Assembly: GCF_014905615.1 (NCBI RefSeq)
Contig: NZ_AQGU01000029.1
Span: 124,001 to 188,000, forward strand
Direction: 5' to 3'
Source: Pseudoalteromonas aliena SW19
Lineage (GTDB): Bacteria; Pseudomonadota; Gammaproteobacteria; Enterobacterales; Alteromonadaceae
Length of the DNA stretch: 64,000 nucleotides
Shown here: piece by piece, positions 55,529 to 64,000 of the stretch
Layout of the letters: each line of letters starts with the position of its first letter
Numbering within the stretch: the first letter of the stretch is position 1
The notes under the pieces: model-generated
Databases searched by the model: none
What the model saw: only the letters and a program-made list of their open reading frames with translations
What the model was told of the DNA's origin: nothing
Made by a program: the position numbers and the translations under genes

Positions 55529-56146
55529 CTAGTCGTATTTGGCTTCAAGTTCGTCAGCCGTATGAAATTTTTCATGGCTTTGTAATTGCTCGTCGTATTT
55601 AACCAGGTTTTTAAAGTGCGCTAATTGACCTGAGTTTTTAACAATTTCAACAATAAACGACATCATAAAATCGGCGCCGGTTAAGGTGTCGCCCACTAAA
55701 TAACGTTTACCTTCTAGGCGGTCGTTAAAGTAGCTAATTACTTTAGCTGTTTCAGCGTCTGCATAGCCCTCTAAAAACTGTGTTTTAGCACCGTCTTTTA
55801 GTACAAACATTTTAAGTAAAAGCGGTAAAATTGCTGAGCTTTCTGCAAAGTGCAGCCATTGCTGGTAGTCAACGTAATCAGCTGTGCCTGCTTGTGGAGC
55901 AAATTTTCCATTACCATATTTAGTAATAAGGTAGTCGGTAATAGCGCCTGATTCGGTAACAATTAAGCCGTCGTCTTCAATTACTGGCGACTTACCAAGT
56001 TGATGAATATGCTTTAGTTCATCAGGAGCTAGGAAGGTGTCTTTATTGCGCTGATAAGCGACAATTTCGTAATCAACATCTAGTTCTTCTAAAAGCCAAA
56101 TTATGCGTTTAGAACGTGATTTATTTAAATGGTGTAGTTTGATCAT
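55529..56146 (-). CDS. Glutathione S-transferase
   Basis: The 205-residue product has a thioredoxin-like N-terminal domain (KLHHLNKSRSKRIIWLLEEL, then LGKSPVIEDDGLIVTESGAI with the Glu-Ser glutathione site). An all-helical C-terminal domain follows (KRYLVGDTLTGADFMMSFIV). It conjugates or reduces electrophiles using glutathione in the cytoplasm. The next gene upstream (56197-57225, 50 nt away) is an NADP-dependent oxidoreductase for reactive enones, so the pair may detoxify related compounds. Confidence 0.92.
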   Translation of the reverse strand: MIKLHHLNKSRSKRIIWLLEELDVDYEIVAYQRNKDTFLAPDELKHIHQLGKSPVIEDDGLIVTESGAITDYLITKYGNGKFAPQAGTADYVDYQQWLHFAESSAILPLLLKMFVLKDGAKTQFLEGYADAETAKVISYFNDRLEGKRYLVGDTLTGADFMMSFIVEIVKNSGQLAHFKNLVKYDEQLQSHEKFHTADELEAKYD

Positions 56147-56196
56147 GTCTGTCCTTGCAGGCTTATAAAGCGCGATACTTAATAAGCCGTTTAAAA

Positions 56197-57225
56197 TTAA
56201 AGTGGGTTATTAATTTTAACCACAGTTTTACCAAAGTTTTTACCGCTGATCATATCGTTAAACGCGCTAACTGTGTTTTCGATGCCTTCTACCATGTGTT
56301 CGCGGTATTGAATTTTTCCATCTTGTAGCCATTTTTGCATGTCTTGTGCAAACTCGTCGTAGCGGTGGCCGTAATCATCAAAAATAATAAAGCCTTGCAT
56401 TTTAATACGCTTAGTAAGCAGTTGGCCCATTAACATACCTAAACGGTCTGGACCCTCTGGCAAACTCGTTGCGTTATATTGCGATACTAAACCGCACAGT
56501 GGTACGCGTGCGGCTGTGTTAAGCAAAGGTAATACGGCGTCGAATACTTTTCCGCCCACATTTTCGTAGTAAACATCAATACCCTTGTCGCAGGCTTTTT
56601 CTAGTTGCGCAGCAAAGTCATCTGCTTTGTGATCAATACACGCATCAAAGCCTAGCTTTTCAACTGCGTGGGCACATTTTTCGCTACCGCCAGCAACGCC
56701 CACTACTTTACAGCCTTTAATTTTAGCTATTTGACCAACCGTTGCGCCCACTGGACCTGTTGCGGCTGCGACTACTACGGTTTCACCTTCTTTTGGTGCG
56801 CCAATATCAAGCAAGCCCATGTAAGCTGTAAAACCAGGCATACCCAGTATACCTAACGCGTACGAAGGGGTTGTAGGCTCTTTTCCTAATTGCATTAAGC
56901 CTTCGCCGTTGGTAATGGCGTAGTCTTGCCAACCTGTGTAGGCAAGAACCCATTCGCCTTTGCTAAACTTATCGTTTTTAGACTCTTCTATTTGGCACAC
57001 TGTCGCACCAACCATGACATCGCCAATATTGACAGGATCAGCGTACGACTTTGCATCGCTCATACGGCCACGCATGTATGGGTCTAATGATAAATAAATA
57101 GTACGCAATAACACTTCGCCATCTTTTAATGCAGGAAGCTCTACCGTTTTTAATTCAAAGTTTTCATTGCTGGGCGCGCCGTGCGGGCGTGATTTAAGAG
57201 TAAGTTGGCGACTAGTTGTAGACAT
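56197..57225 (-). CDS. NADP-dependent MDR-family oxidoreductase (CurA/YncB-like)
   Basis: The 342-residue zinc-free medium-chain reductase has an N-terminal catalytic region (LRTIYLSLDPYMRGRMSDAK). The nucleotide site is ATGPVGATVGQIAKIKGCKV, and the partner motif is YYENVGGKVFDAVLPLL. The family reduces the double bond of α,β-unsaturated ketones and aldehydes with NADPH. It precedes the GST gene in the same direction. A start at 57225 fits the family N-terminus. Confidence 0.92.
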   Translation of the reverse strand: MSTTSRQLTLKSRPHGAPSNENFELKTVELPALKDGEVLLRTIYLSLDPYMRGRMSDAKSYADPVNIGDVMVGATVCQIEESKNDKFSKGEWVLAYTGWQDYAITNGEGLMQLGKEPTTPSYALGILGMPGFTAYMGLLDIGAPKEGETVVVAAATGPVGATVGQIAKIKGCKVVGVAGGSEKCAHAVEKLGFDACIDHKADDFAAQLEKACDKGIDVYYENVGGKVFDAVLPLLNTAARVPLCGLVSQYNATSLPEGPDRLGMLMGQLLTKRIKMQGFIIFDDYGHRYDEFAQDMQKWLQDGKIQYREHMVEGIENTVSAFNDMISGKNFGKTVVKINNPL

Positions 57226-57504
57226 AAAATCTCCTATTAATATAAATAAACTACTTATCGAATGTTTACGCTTTTGAAATCGTGTTCAGCTAAACAAGAA
57301 TGCGCGAATAAGCAGTATGAATATGTACAATGCGTACCTTAATACAGGAGTTTTGGGCGGATGGTTGATAATTCAACCCTAATGAGTGGAGTATTTATTC
57401 TAATTCGAATTTTAAAGCTGAGCTTTAAGTAGTAAGTACCTCTATTACTTTGTTTTAAAGTCCTCTAATATAAGCAAGATATGATACCTGTTTAAGATAC
57501 CTTT

Positions 57505-58710
57505 ATGCATCCACACATAGCCGCCCTTTATAATAGTGCCCAAAAGCCAAGCCGTTTAATTATTGGTTTAATGAGTGGCACCTCGTTAGACGGACTCGAT
57601 GTAGCGCTTTGTAGAGTAACGGGCGCAGGCTTAAATACACACATTGAGGTTTTAAATTTTACCACCGTTGATTACAACGACGATTATAAAACTAAAATAA
57701 AACAGGTATTTGCTAAGCGAGAGTGCGATTTAGAACTTGTGACTTTACTGCACCCGTGGGTAGGTAAGCATCATGGCACACTGGTTAATCAGTGCTTAAC
57801 TAAGTGGAATATAAACCCAGCCGATATAGACGTAATAGCCAGCCACGGGCAAACAATTTATCACTGTCCGCAGTCGCAGCATAATCATAAAGACTTTAAT
57901 AACGGCACCTTACAAATTGGCGACAGCGATCAAATAGCGGTTACTACCGGCATTACTACTATTGGTGATTTTAGGCAAAAACACATAGCTGCAGGAGGTG
58001 AGGGCGCACCACTGGCGGTATATGGCGACTATTTGTATTTTTCGAGCGCAGCCGAAAACCGTATTTTGTTAAATATGGGGGGGATAGCGAATCTCACGTA
58101 CCTACCTAAATGTGGTAACGCAAGCGCGGTATTTAGCTCAGATATTGGCCCTGGTAATACTATTATGGATGCTTACGTGCAGCGTTATTTTTGTGATATG
58201 CATTACGATAATGATGCTGCGCTTGCAAAAGCCGGTACGCAAAATAAATTGCTGTTAGAAGCGCTATGCGACGATGCATTTTTTAATCTCAGTATGCCTA
58301 AAACCACAGGGCCTGAGGTATTTAATTTAGCGTATTTAGCTGCGGCTCAAACTCGCTCAAATACACATAACTTACAACATGACGATATAATGGCAACGCT
58401 TAATGCATTTACTGCTCATGTTATTAGCAAAGCAATAAATGAGTGTGTTAAAAACGCGCCAAACTGTGTGGTATATGCAAGCGGCGGCGGAATACACAAC
58501 CCATTATTAATGGAGCAGCTACAGGCGTTTTGCCCTGCGGTAAAAGCGTTTAAAAATACCCACGCACTCGGAATCGATCCAGATGCTAAAGAAGCTGTAC
58601 TATTTGCTATTTTAGCAAACGAATGCCTAGCAGGAGAGCAACAGCATCTAAATAATACAACGCAAGGTATTGCTGGCGTTACTATGGGCAAAGTAAGCTT
58701 CGCTGATTAA
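57505..58710 (+). CDS. anmK: Anhydro-N-acetylmuramic acid kinase
   Basis: The 401-residue ASKHA-fold kinase converts anhydro-MurNAc from recycled cell wall into MurNAc-6-phosphate. Family marks are IGLMSGTSLDGLDVALCRVT, IASHGQTIYHCP, GEGAPLAVYGDY, MGGIANLTYL, DIGPGNTIMDAY and YASGGGIHNPLLMEQL. Length is slightly above the usual 370, through loops. It links peptidoglycan recycling to the GlcNAc-6-P pool used by the nag genes, though it is not in that cluster. Confidence 0.95.
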   Translation: MHPHIAALYNSAQKPSRLIIGLMSGTSLDGLDVALCRVTGAGLNTHIEVLNFTTVDYNDDYKTKIKQVFAKRECDLELVTLLHPWVGKHHGTLVNQCLTKWNINPADIDVIASHGQTIYHCPQSQHNHKDFNNGTLQIGDSDQIAVTTGITTIGDFRQKHIAAGGEGAPLAVYGDYLYFSSAAENRILLNMGGIANLTYLPKCGNASAVFSSDIGPGNTIMDAYVQRYFCDMHYDNDAALAKAGTQNKLLLEALCDDAFFNLSMPKTTGPEVFNLAYLAAAQTRSNTHNLQHDDIMATLNAFTAHVISKAINECVKNAPNCVVYASGGGIHNPLLMEQLQAFCPAVKAFKNTHALGIDPDAKEAVLFAILANECLAGEQQHLNNTTQGIAGVTMGKVSFAD

Positions 58711-58743
58711 TAACTTATCAGTGTTACAGGAGTGCAATCAGCA

Positions 58744-59229
58744 TTAAAACAGTGATAAAAACGTAGATCCCATACTCGTAAAATAGCGACGAATACCTTG
58801 CGGTTTAGTGCGCTCTACATTAATAAATGGTGCGCAGTAACCTTGTTTAAATGCCTTAATATGCATATCAAATTGTAAGCTGTTTTTTAAAGTTGCGTGC
58901 TTACCATGCAGCATCAATTGCATTACAAAACACTGGCTTTGTGTAATTTTGCTCAAAGTAAGATTTACGACACCTCGTTCAAGATCCGCATTCGTTAACG
59001 TGTGCTCAGTAAAATACTGCGCGCCACGAGCACTTGGATGTGTAGCGCTAAGTGAAATAGTATCATCTTCATGCGCTGCATCAGGCAGCATGCATTGCAG
59101 CGCAATGTTATGTGTTTCATTGGCTTGTAACGAAAGCTTTTCGTATTCCATGGTGTGGCTCATGGCCGCAGACATTGGATCTTCAAATGATTGCAGCGCA
59201 AATGTTAGTTGCACTAAAGGTGTGCTCAT
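58744..59229 (-). CDS. Hypothetical protein
   Basis: The 161-residue product is soluble, with no signal peptide and mostly β-type sequence (LTFALQSFEDPMSAA, then NLTLSKITQSQCFVMQLMLHG). It ends with IRRYFTSMGSTFLSLF. I recognise no domain. It is convergent with anmK (33 bp apart), and codon use is like its neighbours, so I take it as real. No role can be read from context. Confidence 0.6.
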   Translation of the reverse strand: MSTPLVQLTFALQSFEDPMSAAMSHTMEYEKLSLQANETHNIALQCMLPDAAHEDDTISLSATHPSARGAQYFTEHTLTNADLERGVVNLTLSKITQSQCFVMQLMLHGKHATLKNSLQFDMHIKAFKQGYCAPFINVERTKPQGIRRYFTSMGSTFLSLF

Positions 59230-59362
59230 CTTACTTTGTCTTCTTGAGTCTATATATTTATCGGATAGAAATTATCCACTATCAAGATTACAGAATTATG
59301 ACTCTGATAGTATAAAAACTACGCATTAAGTTGATTTGATCAAAAAGGATCTTTCTTGTCCT

Positions 59363-59628
59363 AGGGCGTGTTGACCTTTGTGGATTGAAGTTTGTTCAAT
59401 CTAGGGGCGATTGAATCGCGGCGCGAGTTTTGTAACCTAGTGGGCTAAGTAAAAACCGAGCAACAAAGAGTTAATCGTCCCTAGAAAGAACCCAAAGGGC
59501 AGCGCATGTTTGATATCTATGCTGCGTTATCGCCTATTTATGGGGAACAACCACACATCACAGGCTCTGCCTTGCCTAAATACCAAACATACTGCTGCAA
59601 ATTTAACCTCGAAAGATAAACAGGCCCT
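59363..59628. repeat. MITE-like element, AGGGCGTGTTGACC family, copy 2 (266 bp)
   Basis: It begins AGGGCGTGTTGACCTTTGTG and ends with GATAAACAGGCCCT. The inside matches the element at 43117-43428 in inverse order (GCGATTGAATCGCGGCGCGA, CGAGCAACAAAGAGTTAATC). The short frame at 59510-59752 lies mostly in this repeat and is not called. Confidence 0.8.
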
Positions 59629-59983
59629 AGTTTGGAATCATTTCTCAGGCATCAGCAATAGAGAATCATATCCAGCAGGGCTAGAGAGGAGCTGGCAATA
59701 TGTCTTATTTGGGCTTTGCTACTCGGATTTAGAATTGCATCCTAAGTCATAAATAAGTTTAAATATCAGTTTGTTAAATCTAATTAATAAAGGGGGCCAC
59801 TATGCATATCGCGATTATGGGTTTACGTTTGAGTACTTGCAAGACGATCATGAGTGAAAGTCGTACATTGAGTAAGTTAGTTGTTTTATTAATCCAAACC
59901 CTGTTTAACAAAATATACTAAGCAACCTATGGATCGCTAGATGCAATAGCTATGTTTGCATCTTTATACAAACATGAGTTCAC
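59629..59983. other. Intergenic region, no gene supported
   Basis: The stretch contains an AGGGGGCC-preceded ATG near 59803, but that frame closes quickly. No known repeat, RNA or long frame was recognised. It may hold decayed sequence beside the repeat at 59363. Confidence 0.35.
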
Positions 59984-60856
59984 TTACCTTTTTGAAAACT
60001 TATCAAGCTTATTCGCTATGGCTTCAATACAAACTTTTACGCTTAAAGGCAGATGTTTTTCGTAGGGATATAATGCATAAATATGATTTATTGGTAAGGT
60101 TAAATGGGGAAATACTTCAACTAAAGCAGGTTCAACTGAACTCAACTGAAAATCAGGTATTAAGCCAATACCTGCGCCCTCTTTTATTAAGGCTAAACAG
60201 GAATAAAAAGAATTTGATCTACATTGTGCCGTTGCTTCAAACACAATAAGCTTACCTTGATTATCACTAAATTCATGGCTGATTCTCTTACCTTGCCACG
60301 TATTAGCTATGTACATAGCGTTATTTATATCTCCTTGTGTAACAAGGTTATGGCGACCACAAAGTACGTCTCGGAATTGACCTATTCTGCGTTGCTTAAT
60401 ATTACTTGTTTGAGATCGCCCCACCCTGATCGCTAAGTCGATATTATCAGACATTAAATTAAGATGATCATCACCGCTTATAAGCTCAGGTTTAAGCAAT
60501 GGATATTTCTTAAGCAAATCACCAACAGCGGGGGCAATAACAACATCCATTAACGCATTAGGCGCAGTAATTTTAATATTCCCTTGCGGCACTTCTACTG
60601 AATTTTTTGCTTGCTTCCAAGCAATATCAGCAATTTTATTCATTTCTCTACATGATTGATAAAATGCCTCTCCTTCGTTAGTAAGTATGTGCTTCCTTGT
60701 TGTGCGTTTAATTAACAACACACCAAGTTCTTGTTCTAGCAACTTTAAGTGCTGACTAACAACCGATTTTGATAATTGGAGCGCTTGCGCAGCATTGGTG
60801 ATCGATCCGGTTTCAACGATATGGGCAAATATCGACATATGACGTAATTGATTCAT
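59984..60856 (-). CDS. LysR-family transcriptional regulator
   Basis: The 290-residue product has a LysR HTH (MNQLRHMSIFAHIVETGSIT, then AAQALQLSKSVVSQHLKLLE). A substrate-binding domain follows (GNIKITAPNALMDVVIAPAV; IDLAIRVGRSQTSN; GAGIGLIPDFQLSS) and is of the CrgA/AaeR-like subgroup. ATG 60856 is the family start; an upstream ATG at 60913 would add 19 atypical residues. It is divergent from the SnoaL-like gene at 60961, which it most likely controls. Confidence 0.88.
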   Translation of the reverse strand: MNQLRHMSIFAHIVETGSITNAAQALQLSKSVVSQHLKLLEQELGVLLIKRTTRKHILTNEGEAFYQSCREMNKIADIAWKQAKNSVEVPQGNIKITAPNALMDVVIAPAVGDLLKKYPLLKPELISGDDHLNLMSDNIDLAIRVGRSQTSNIKQRRIGQFRDVLCGRHNLVTQGDINNAMYIANTWQGKRISHEFSDNQGKLIVFEATAQCRSNSFYSCLALIKEGAGIGLIPDFQLSSVEPALVEVFPHLTLPINHIYALYPYEKHLPLSVKVCIEAIANKLDKFSKR

Positions 60857-60960
60857 GATTATTGTCCGTAAAAAAAGAACTATTAATTCTATTGCCTTTG
60901 TATATAGATGCAAACAATAGTTCTATTATTTATTCACAAGATAACAATGAGTAAGCAATC

Positions 60961-61332
60961 ATGAGAAAGACAGTTTTAGCATTATGTAAAGAAGGTTCAG
61001 AGTCTTGGAAAGTGGCTTTTAATAATAAAGATGCTGCTGGTTGCGCGCAGCAATATACTAAAGATTCGGTAATGACAGCCAAGCCGATTGGTGTATTTGA
61101 AGGAATAGAAGACATTCAAACTTGTTGGCAAAATATTATCGACCAAGGTTTTGCTAATGTTGAGTATACGAATATTAAGTGGGAAGCTGCTGGTGATAAT
61201 GGTTATATTCTATCGTCTCAATGGACAATGAATAAAGCCTTTGGTGTTGTTCATAAAGAGCATTGGGTGATTGATCATGACGGTAAAGCTCGTATGATTT
61301 CTGATGAATTTGAAATACTTGGCGAGAGATAA
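60961..61332 (+). CDS. SnoaL-like/NTF2-fold (DUF4440-type) small protein
   Basis: The 123-residue product has the cone-shaped NTF2 fold pattern. The first helix is WKVAFNNKDAAGCAQQYTKD, then SVMTAKPIGVFEGIEDIQTC, and β-strands follow (NGYILSSQWTMN). Such proteins are small ketosteroid-isomerase-like enzymes or binders of unknown substrate. It is divergent from the LysR gene with about 100 bp between, a typical regulator/target arrangement. Confidence 0.75.
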   Translation: MRKTVLALCKEGSESWKVAFNNKDAAGCAQQYTKDSVMTAKPIGVFEGIEDIQTCWQNIIDQGFANVEYTNIKWEAAGDNGYILSSQWTMNKAFGVVHKEHWVIDHDGKARMISDEFEILGER

Positions 61333-61807
61333 ATAAAAGAAGAAGTTAGGATGACATCTACCTAATTATTACAGAAATTGTCAATGAGACGACAGCTGTT
61401 TATTAAAAAAGGGTAAAACGACTCTGCTGCATTGAGCCTGCTTTCCTTTTAATAAAGTACAAAATATTGCAAACAATAAAGGTATGAACAAATTGACCTT
61501 GCGGGGTTAAATGAAAGTGAATACCTTTACTCCACACTGCGGTAATTGTACTGCTTTGTTTATAATAGTGAAAGGCTATAAAGCACGAGGTATTGAAAAG
61601 GGTAAGCTCCTATCTCCCAAATAACCCACTCAAACAGCTGTAATATTTTCCAAATGCCAACTAAAACAGCACTGAATCCTCTTTTAATATTTCACGTAAA
61701 ACTGAAGTAACCGATTGAACCAAAATAGGAACTCAGCTATGGTTTGTTTATCAATAAAAACAAATAAAAAACGAGTTAATTTACAGGCTCGTTAGGTCTC
61801 GCTCCAT
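61333..61807. other. Intergenic region, possibly decayed sequence
   Basis: About 475 bases lie between two plus-strand genes. Short frames such as the one from about 61511 (starting with KVNTFTPHCGNC-type residues) and minus-strand pieces near 61600-61750 hint at a decayed gene or transposase, but every frame is interrupted. I could not name a family. No RNA gene seen. Confidence 0.3.
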
Positions 61808-62308
61808 ATGACACCAAGGATTGTAACTTATGTTTCTTCTGGGCTTTTCGCAGCTGTATTTTTCTTAAGTGGTATGGCTATTATGTTTGGCTTTGGTATT
61901 GTCTTAATTGGACTTGTAATTGGCTACCAACCAGATTTCGATGATCTCTCAATTTATGAGGCTGTGTTTGTTTCAATATCATTATTTATTGCCGGTTTGA
62001 GCTTGTTAGGTGTTGGTGCTTCTTTTTTTATCAGTATTTTTCTAGAGATTCAGTTACTTGAGCACTACAAAACGAAAGGTCTTGATGTCGAGGCTCTAAG
62101 TTTCAAGCACCCATATAGTTGTCGGGAGTTACACGATTACACATCAAATGTAAGCGATGCTTGGGTAGGCACTGGAGCAGGTAAATCACTAAATAAGTTT
62201 GTACTGAGTCTTAAACGTATTGCAAATTTTAGCTTTTTCTCGCTTATTATTCTGTTTATGTTGGCTATGGTTGTAACGGTCGTGTATCTAGAGTTTATAA
62301 AATCGTAG
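61808..62308 (+). CDS. Hypothetical membrane protein
   Basis: The 166-residue product has three to four hydrophobic segments: FAAVFFLSGMAIMFGFGIVL near residues 14-40, an AVFVSISLFIAGLSLLGVGA stretch near 52-72, and a C-terminal FSFFSLIILFMLAMVVTVV. A short soluble loop (about 80-125) separates them. I recognise no family and the neighbours give no hint. Codon use is ordinary, so the gene seems real. Confidence 0.55.
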   Translation: MTPRIVTYVSSGLFAAVFFLSGMAIMFGFGIVLIGLVIGYQPDFDDLSIYEAVFVSISLFIAGLSLLGVGASFFISIFLEIQLLEHYKTKGLDVEALSFKHPYSCRELHDYTSNVSDAWVGTGAGKSLNKFVLSLKRIANFSFFSLIILFMLAMVVTVVYLEFIKS

Positions 62309-62459
62309 CGGTACAGGCCTAATCGGGTAGTCGGAGGCCTCTAATCTCCAGCCACCATACCACGCTTTTTATTAGTAGGAAGTGCAACGGGTGATTCATC
62401 CCCCATGATGAATATTCATCAAATACCTCTCAATAATACTAAATGTTGTAAAGCGAACT

Positions 62460-62656
62460 AGCCTGAACTCTGGTTAAGAGATTTACTAATATATTGAACC
62501 ATGATGATATTTAAATTTATTTTTCTCTAGCTAGAGATTTTCAGTGAAAATAAAGCGAATTTATGTGTCAGTAGCGGGCCTATCTACAAGTAAATTCAAA
62601 GCAGTTAGCGTTGAAAAGAGCTGCTTGAGATAGATTTATTATCCAGAGTTCAGGTT
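62460..62656 (-). repeat. MITE-like element, AACCTGAAC family, copy 2 (197 bp)
   Basis: Inverted relative to 39179-39318, with the same ends. It is about 57 bp longer because of an extra AT-rich block near 62483-62540, bounded by short AATCTC-like repeats. The shared body includes GAGATAGATTTATTATCCAG. Confidence 0.78.
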
Positions 62657-62724
62657 AACTAGTCATTGCTTAGCGCAATATTTATTCTTTTTTAGCTTTT
62701 ACAAAGCTCTTTACTTCCAAGCAC

Positions 62725-63103
62725 CTACTTTTTGTACTAGTGTGGGGCGGTTTTATGGCTTCAAGCTGCATTTAATCGTTAATCATCATGATGAAATTGT
62801 TGCTGTGAAAGTGACAACAGGTAATCTAGATGATACTCAACCAGTATATGAATTAGCGAGCTGCCTAACAGATAAATTGTATGGTGATAAAGGGTTAAAG
62901 CTTGCAAAAATATGAATGTAAAAGCGATGTTATTATGGGGTAGGGCATTGTTTTTAAGTTGCTTTCTAGTCTAGGTGTCGGAACGTGAACAGCTTCATGC
63001 TGGATTTAGTAGCTGGATTGGTGGTTTATTACTAAAAATCAAATAAGCCAAACCTTAATTTAACTTACGTAAAGCTCAACGACACAACTACTGTAGACAT
63101 TAA
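62725..63103 (+). pseudogene. Decayed IS982-family transposase
   Basis: A plus-strand frame reads FYGFKLHLIVNHHDE, then VTTGNLDDTQPVYELAS and DKLYGDKGLKL, which is the DDE core of IS982-type transposases. It ends in a stop near 62915. Further pieces (a CWIGGLLL-like stretch) follow in other frames. The N-terminal part and clear ends are missing. It lies beside the AACCTGAAC element. Confidence 0.75.
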
Positions 63104-63197
63104 TTGTTGCAGCGTGTGCATTTGTCTAAGCATAAGTTAATAAAAAATCGATTACAGGTTTACTGTAATCGATTTTAAATACAATCAAAATAGATAT

Positions 63198-63614
63198 CTA
63201 AAATTTTCCAACTGATTTTACTGAATCAGTTAACGAAGCCGCCCCAACATAGCCTATCATACTTGGGTTTTTACTGACTAAATCAATAACATCTGCATCA
63301 CTTCCAACTTCTTTTGGTGGTGACCCTTTACCCGTAAAAACCAATTTTGACCAATAAGCCTTTAGTTGACTGCCTGACTTTGATAGTACATTACTACCAA
63401 ACTCTTTACGGGCTGCCGAACCTGAATCCTGATTCAATGGCACAGCTATATTCCCGTCGGAAAACGATTTCACTTTCCCTAAAAAAATCTTTGTAATCTC
63501 AGATTGATCAAAACTACTGTTATTAGATGGGTGAACAACAATAACAACCTCAGCACTTACTGAGTAGCAGCTAAGCAATAAAAGCGATAAAAATACTTTT
63601 TTAAATAATATCAT
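63198..63614 (-). CDS. PstS-like phosphate ABC substrate-binding family protein (short)
   Basis: The 138-residue product has a signal peptide (VFLSLLLLSCYSVSAE) and a PBP-like domain. VVIVVHPSN, EITKIFLGKVKSFSDGN, VPLNQDSGSAARKEF and AYWSKLVFTGKGSPPKEV are typical of the short PstS-related proteins coded beside porin genes in marine gammaproteobacteria. It is about half the length of true PstS, so its role in phosphate binding is not certain. It is 10 nt from the porin-like gene on the same strand, so the two form an operon. Confidence 0.8.
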   Translation of the reverse strand: MILFKKVFLSLLLLSCYSVSAEVVIVVHPSNNSSFDQSEITKIFLGKVKSFSDGNIAVPLNQDSGSAARKEFGSNVLSKSGSQLKAYWSKLVFTGKGSPPKEVGSDADVIDLVSKNPSMIGYVGAASLTDSVKSVGKF

Positions 63615-63624
63615 AACCTATTCC

Positions 63625-64000
63625 TTAAAATACCAAATCAATGCCAAGTGTGATCGACTTACTATCACCTGCAACGGCTAAATCAAATGATTCATCATTC
63701 ACTTTGTCAAATTGAACTTTAAAAGCCGCAGAGGAATGAAAATCCCAACGTATTCCAGCTGACGTTGTATCATGCTGCTCACCATCTTCTGCATCTTCCT
63801 TAAATTGAGAGTAGGTGACATACGGAGTAATAGTGTCGAAGCGATAACCTAGGGTAATCATTGAGGTGTCAAGGTTGCCATTTAGATCTAATCGATTTAA
63901 TTCTGTTAATACAAACAAGTTATCAAAATCTAAATTAACTGCAACACCGTAAAACTTACCTGTTCGGCTAGTCTCACCATCAAATAAAACTCGCTCACCT
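63625..64000 (-). CDS. Outer-membrane porin-like protein (partial, 5' end outside the window)
   Basis: The frame is open from the window edge to the stop at 63625 and codes for the C-terminal ~124 residues of a β-barrel. Alternating strands such as FYGVAVNLDFDNLFVLTEL, TLGYRFDTITPYVTYSQF and SITLGIDLVF end in the Phe typical of outer-membrane proteins. It is upstream of the PstS-like gene in the same operon; such barrels are thought to admit phosphate or other small anions. A start cannot be given. Confidence 0.75.
   Translation of the reverse strand, partial: GERVLFDGETSRTGKFYGVAVNLDFDNLFVLTELNRLDLNGNLDTSMITLGYRFDTITPYVTYSQFKEDAEDGEQHDTTSAGIRWDFHSSAAFKVQFDKVNDESFDLAVAGDSKSITLGIDLVF

Noticed and set aside
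59510..59752. 80-codon plus-strand frame
   Set aside because: Most of it is inside the 266-bp inverted-repeat element.

Overview
The window looks like a chromosome segment of a marine gammaproteobacterium, most likely Pseudoalteromonas or a close alteromonad. The signs are low GC, many TonB-dependent receptors with Gln-rich periplasmic enzymes, a NagR/NagK/NagB-II/NagA/NagP type N-acetylglucosamine regulon, ArfA, a long-form dGTPase, and many short palindromic intergenic repeats. The genus is inferred from gene content only; no rRNA or tRNA gene was seen.

Bases 1-17500 are an accessory, defence-rich region. It opens with a translationally coupled methyltransferase and HNH endonuclease pair. 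Next is a RADAR-type anti-phage locus: a multi-pass membrane accessory protein, the RdrA ATPase and the RdrB adenosine deaminase. rdrA is split by a complete 1,266-bp IS3-family element with a 3-bp target duplication, so the system is probably off. Convergent to it lie the broken pieces of a DUF3427-type DEAD/DEAH helicase. Its C-terminal part (10134-13086) carries a 1,734-bp IS1634-family element, and its first 40 codons survive at 15041-15163. A PD-(D/E)XK nuclease gene (13669-14970) occupies the place of the missing middle. A HepT/MntA toxin-antitoxin pair follows, bracketed by 64-bp direct repeats. A mosaic repeat family, called R1 here, lies at the cassette borders (2381-2706, 13201-13430, 15261-15660, 15690-16030).

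Bases 17500-31500 are mostly housekeeping and envelope genes: a DUF4124/metalloprotease pair, a 91-bp x6 tandem array whose unit matches the tail of R1, a periplasmic solute-binding protein, a repeat-containing membrane protein, dgt, a nucleotide pyrophosphatase-like phosphodiesterase, a metzincin protease with a separate prodomain-like gene, a second tandem array (~118 bp x4), hemH, and a divergent response regulator/histidine kinase pair.

Bases 31600-48100 hold a TonB receptor, arfA and the GlcNAc/chitin-oligosaccharide regulon: nagR (LacI family), a TonB receptor, a cupin-like protein, a GH20 hexosaminidase lipoprotein, and a nagK-nagB2-nagA-nagP operon. Dyads of the type TGACAGCGTTGTCA lie upstream of the receptor gene and of nagK, which ties the cluster together. 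The expected flow is outer-membrane uptake, periplasmic hydrolysis to GlcNAc, inner-membrane import by NagP, phosphorylation by NagK, deacetylation by NagA and deamination by NagB-II to fructose-6-P.

Bases 48100-64000 hold a DUF2235 hydrolase, NDH-2, a RecQ-family helicase, a YkgJ-type protein, a chemoreceptor, a GST, an NADP oxidoreductase, anmK, a LysR regulator with a divergent SnoaL-like protein, an IS982 remnant, and a PstS-like protein beside a porin gene that runs off the window. Three MITE-like families (termini ATACCAATT, AACCTGAAC, AGGGCGTGTTGACC) are scattered through the second half.
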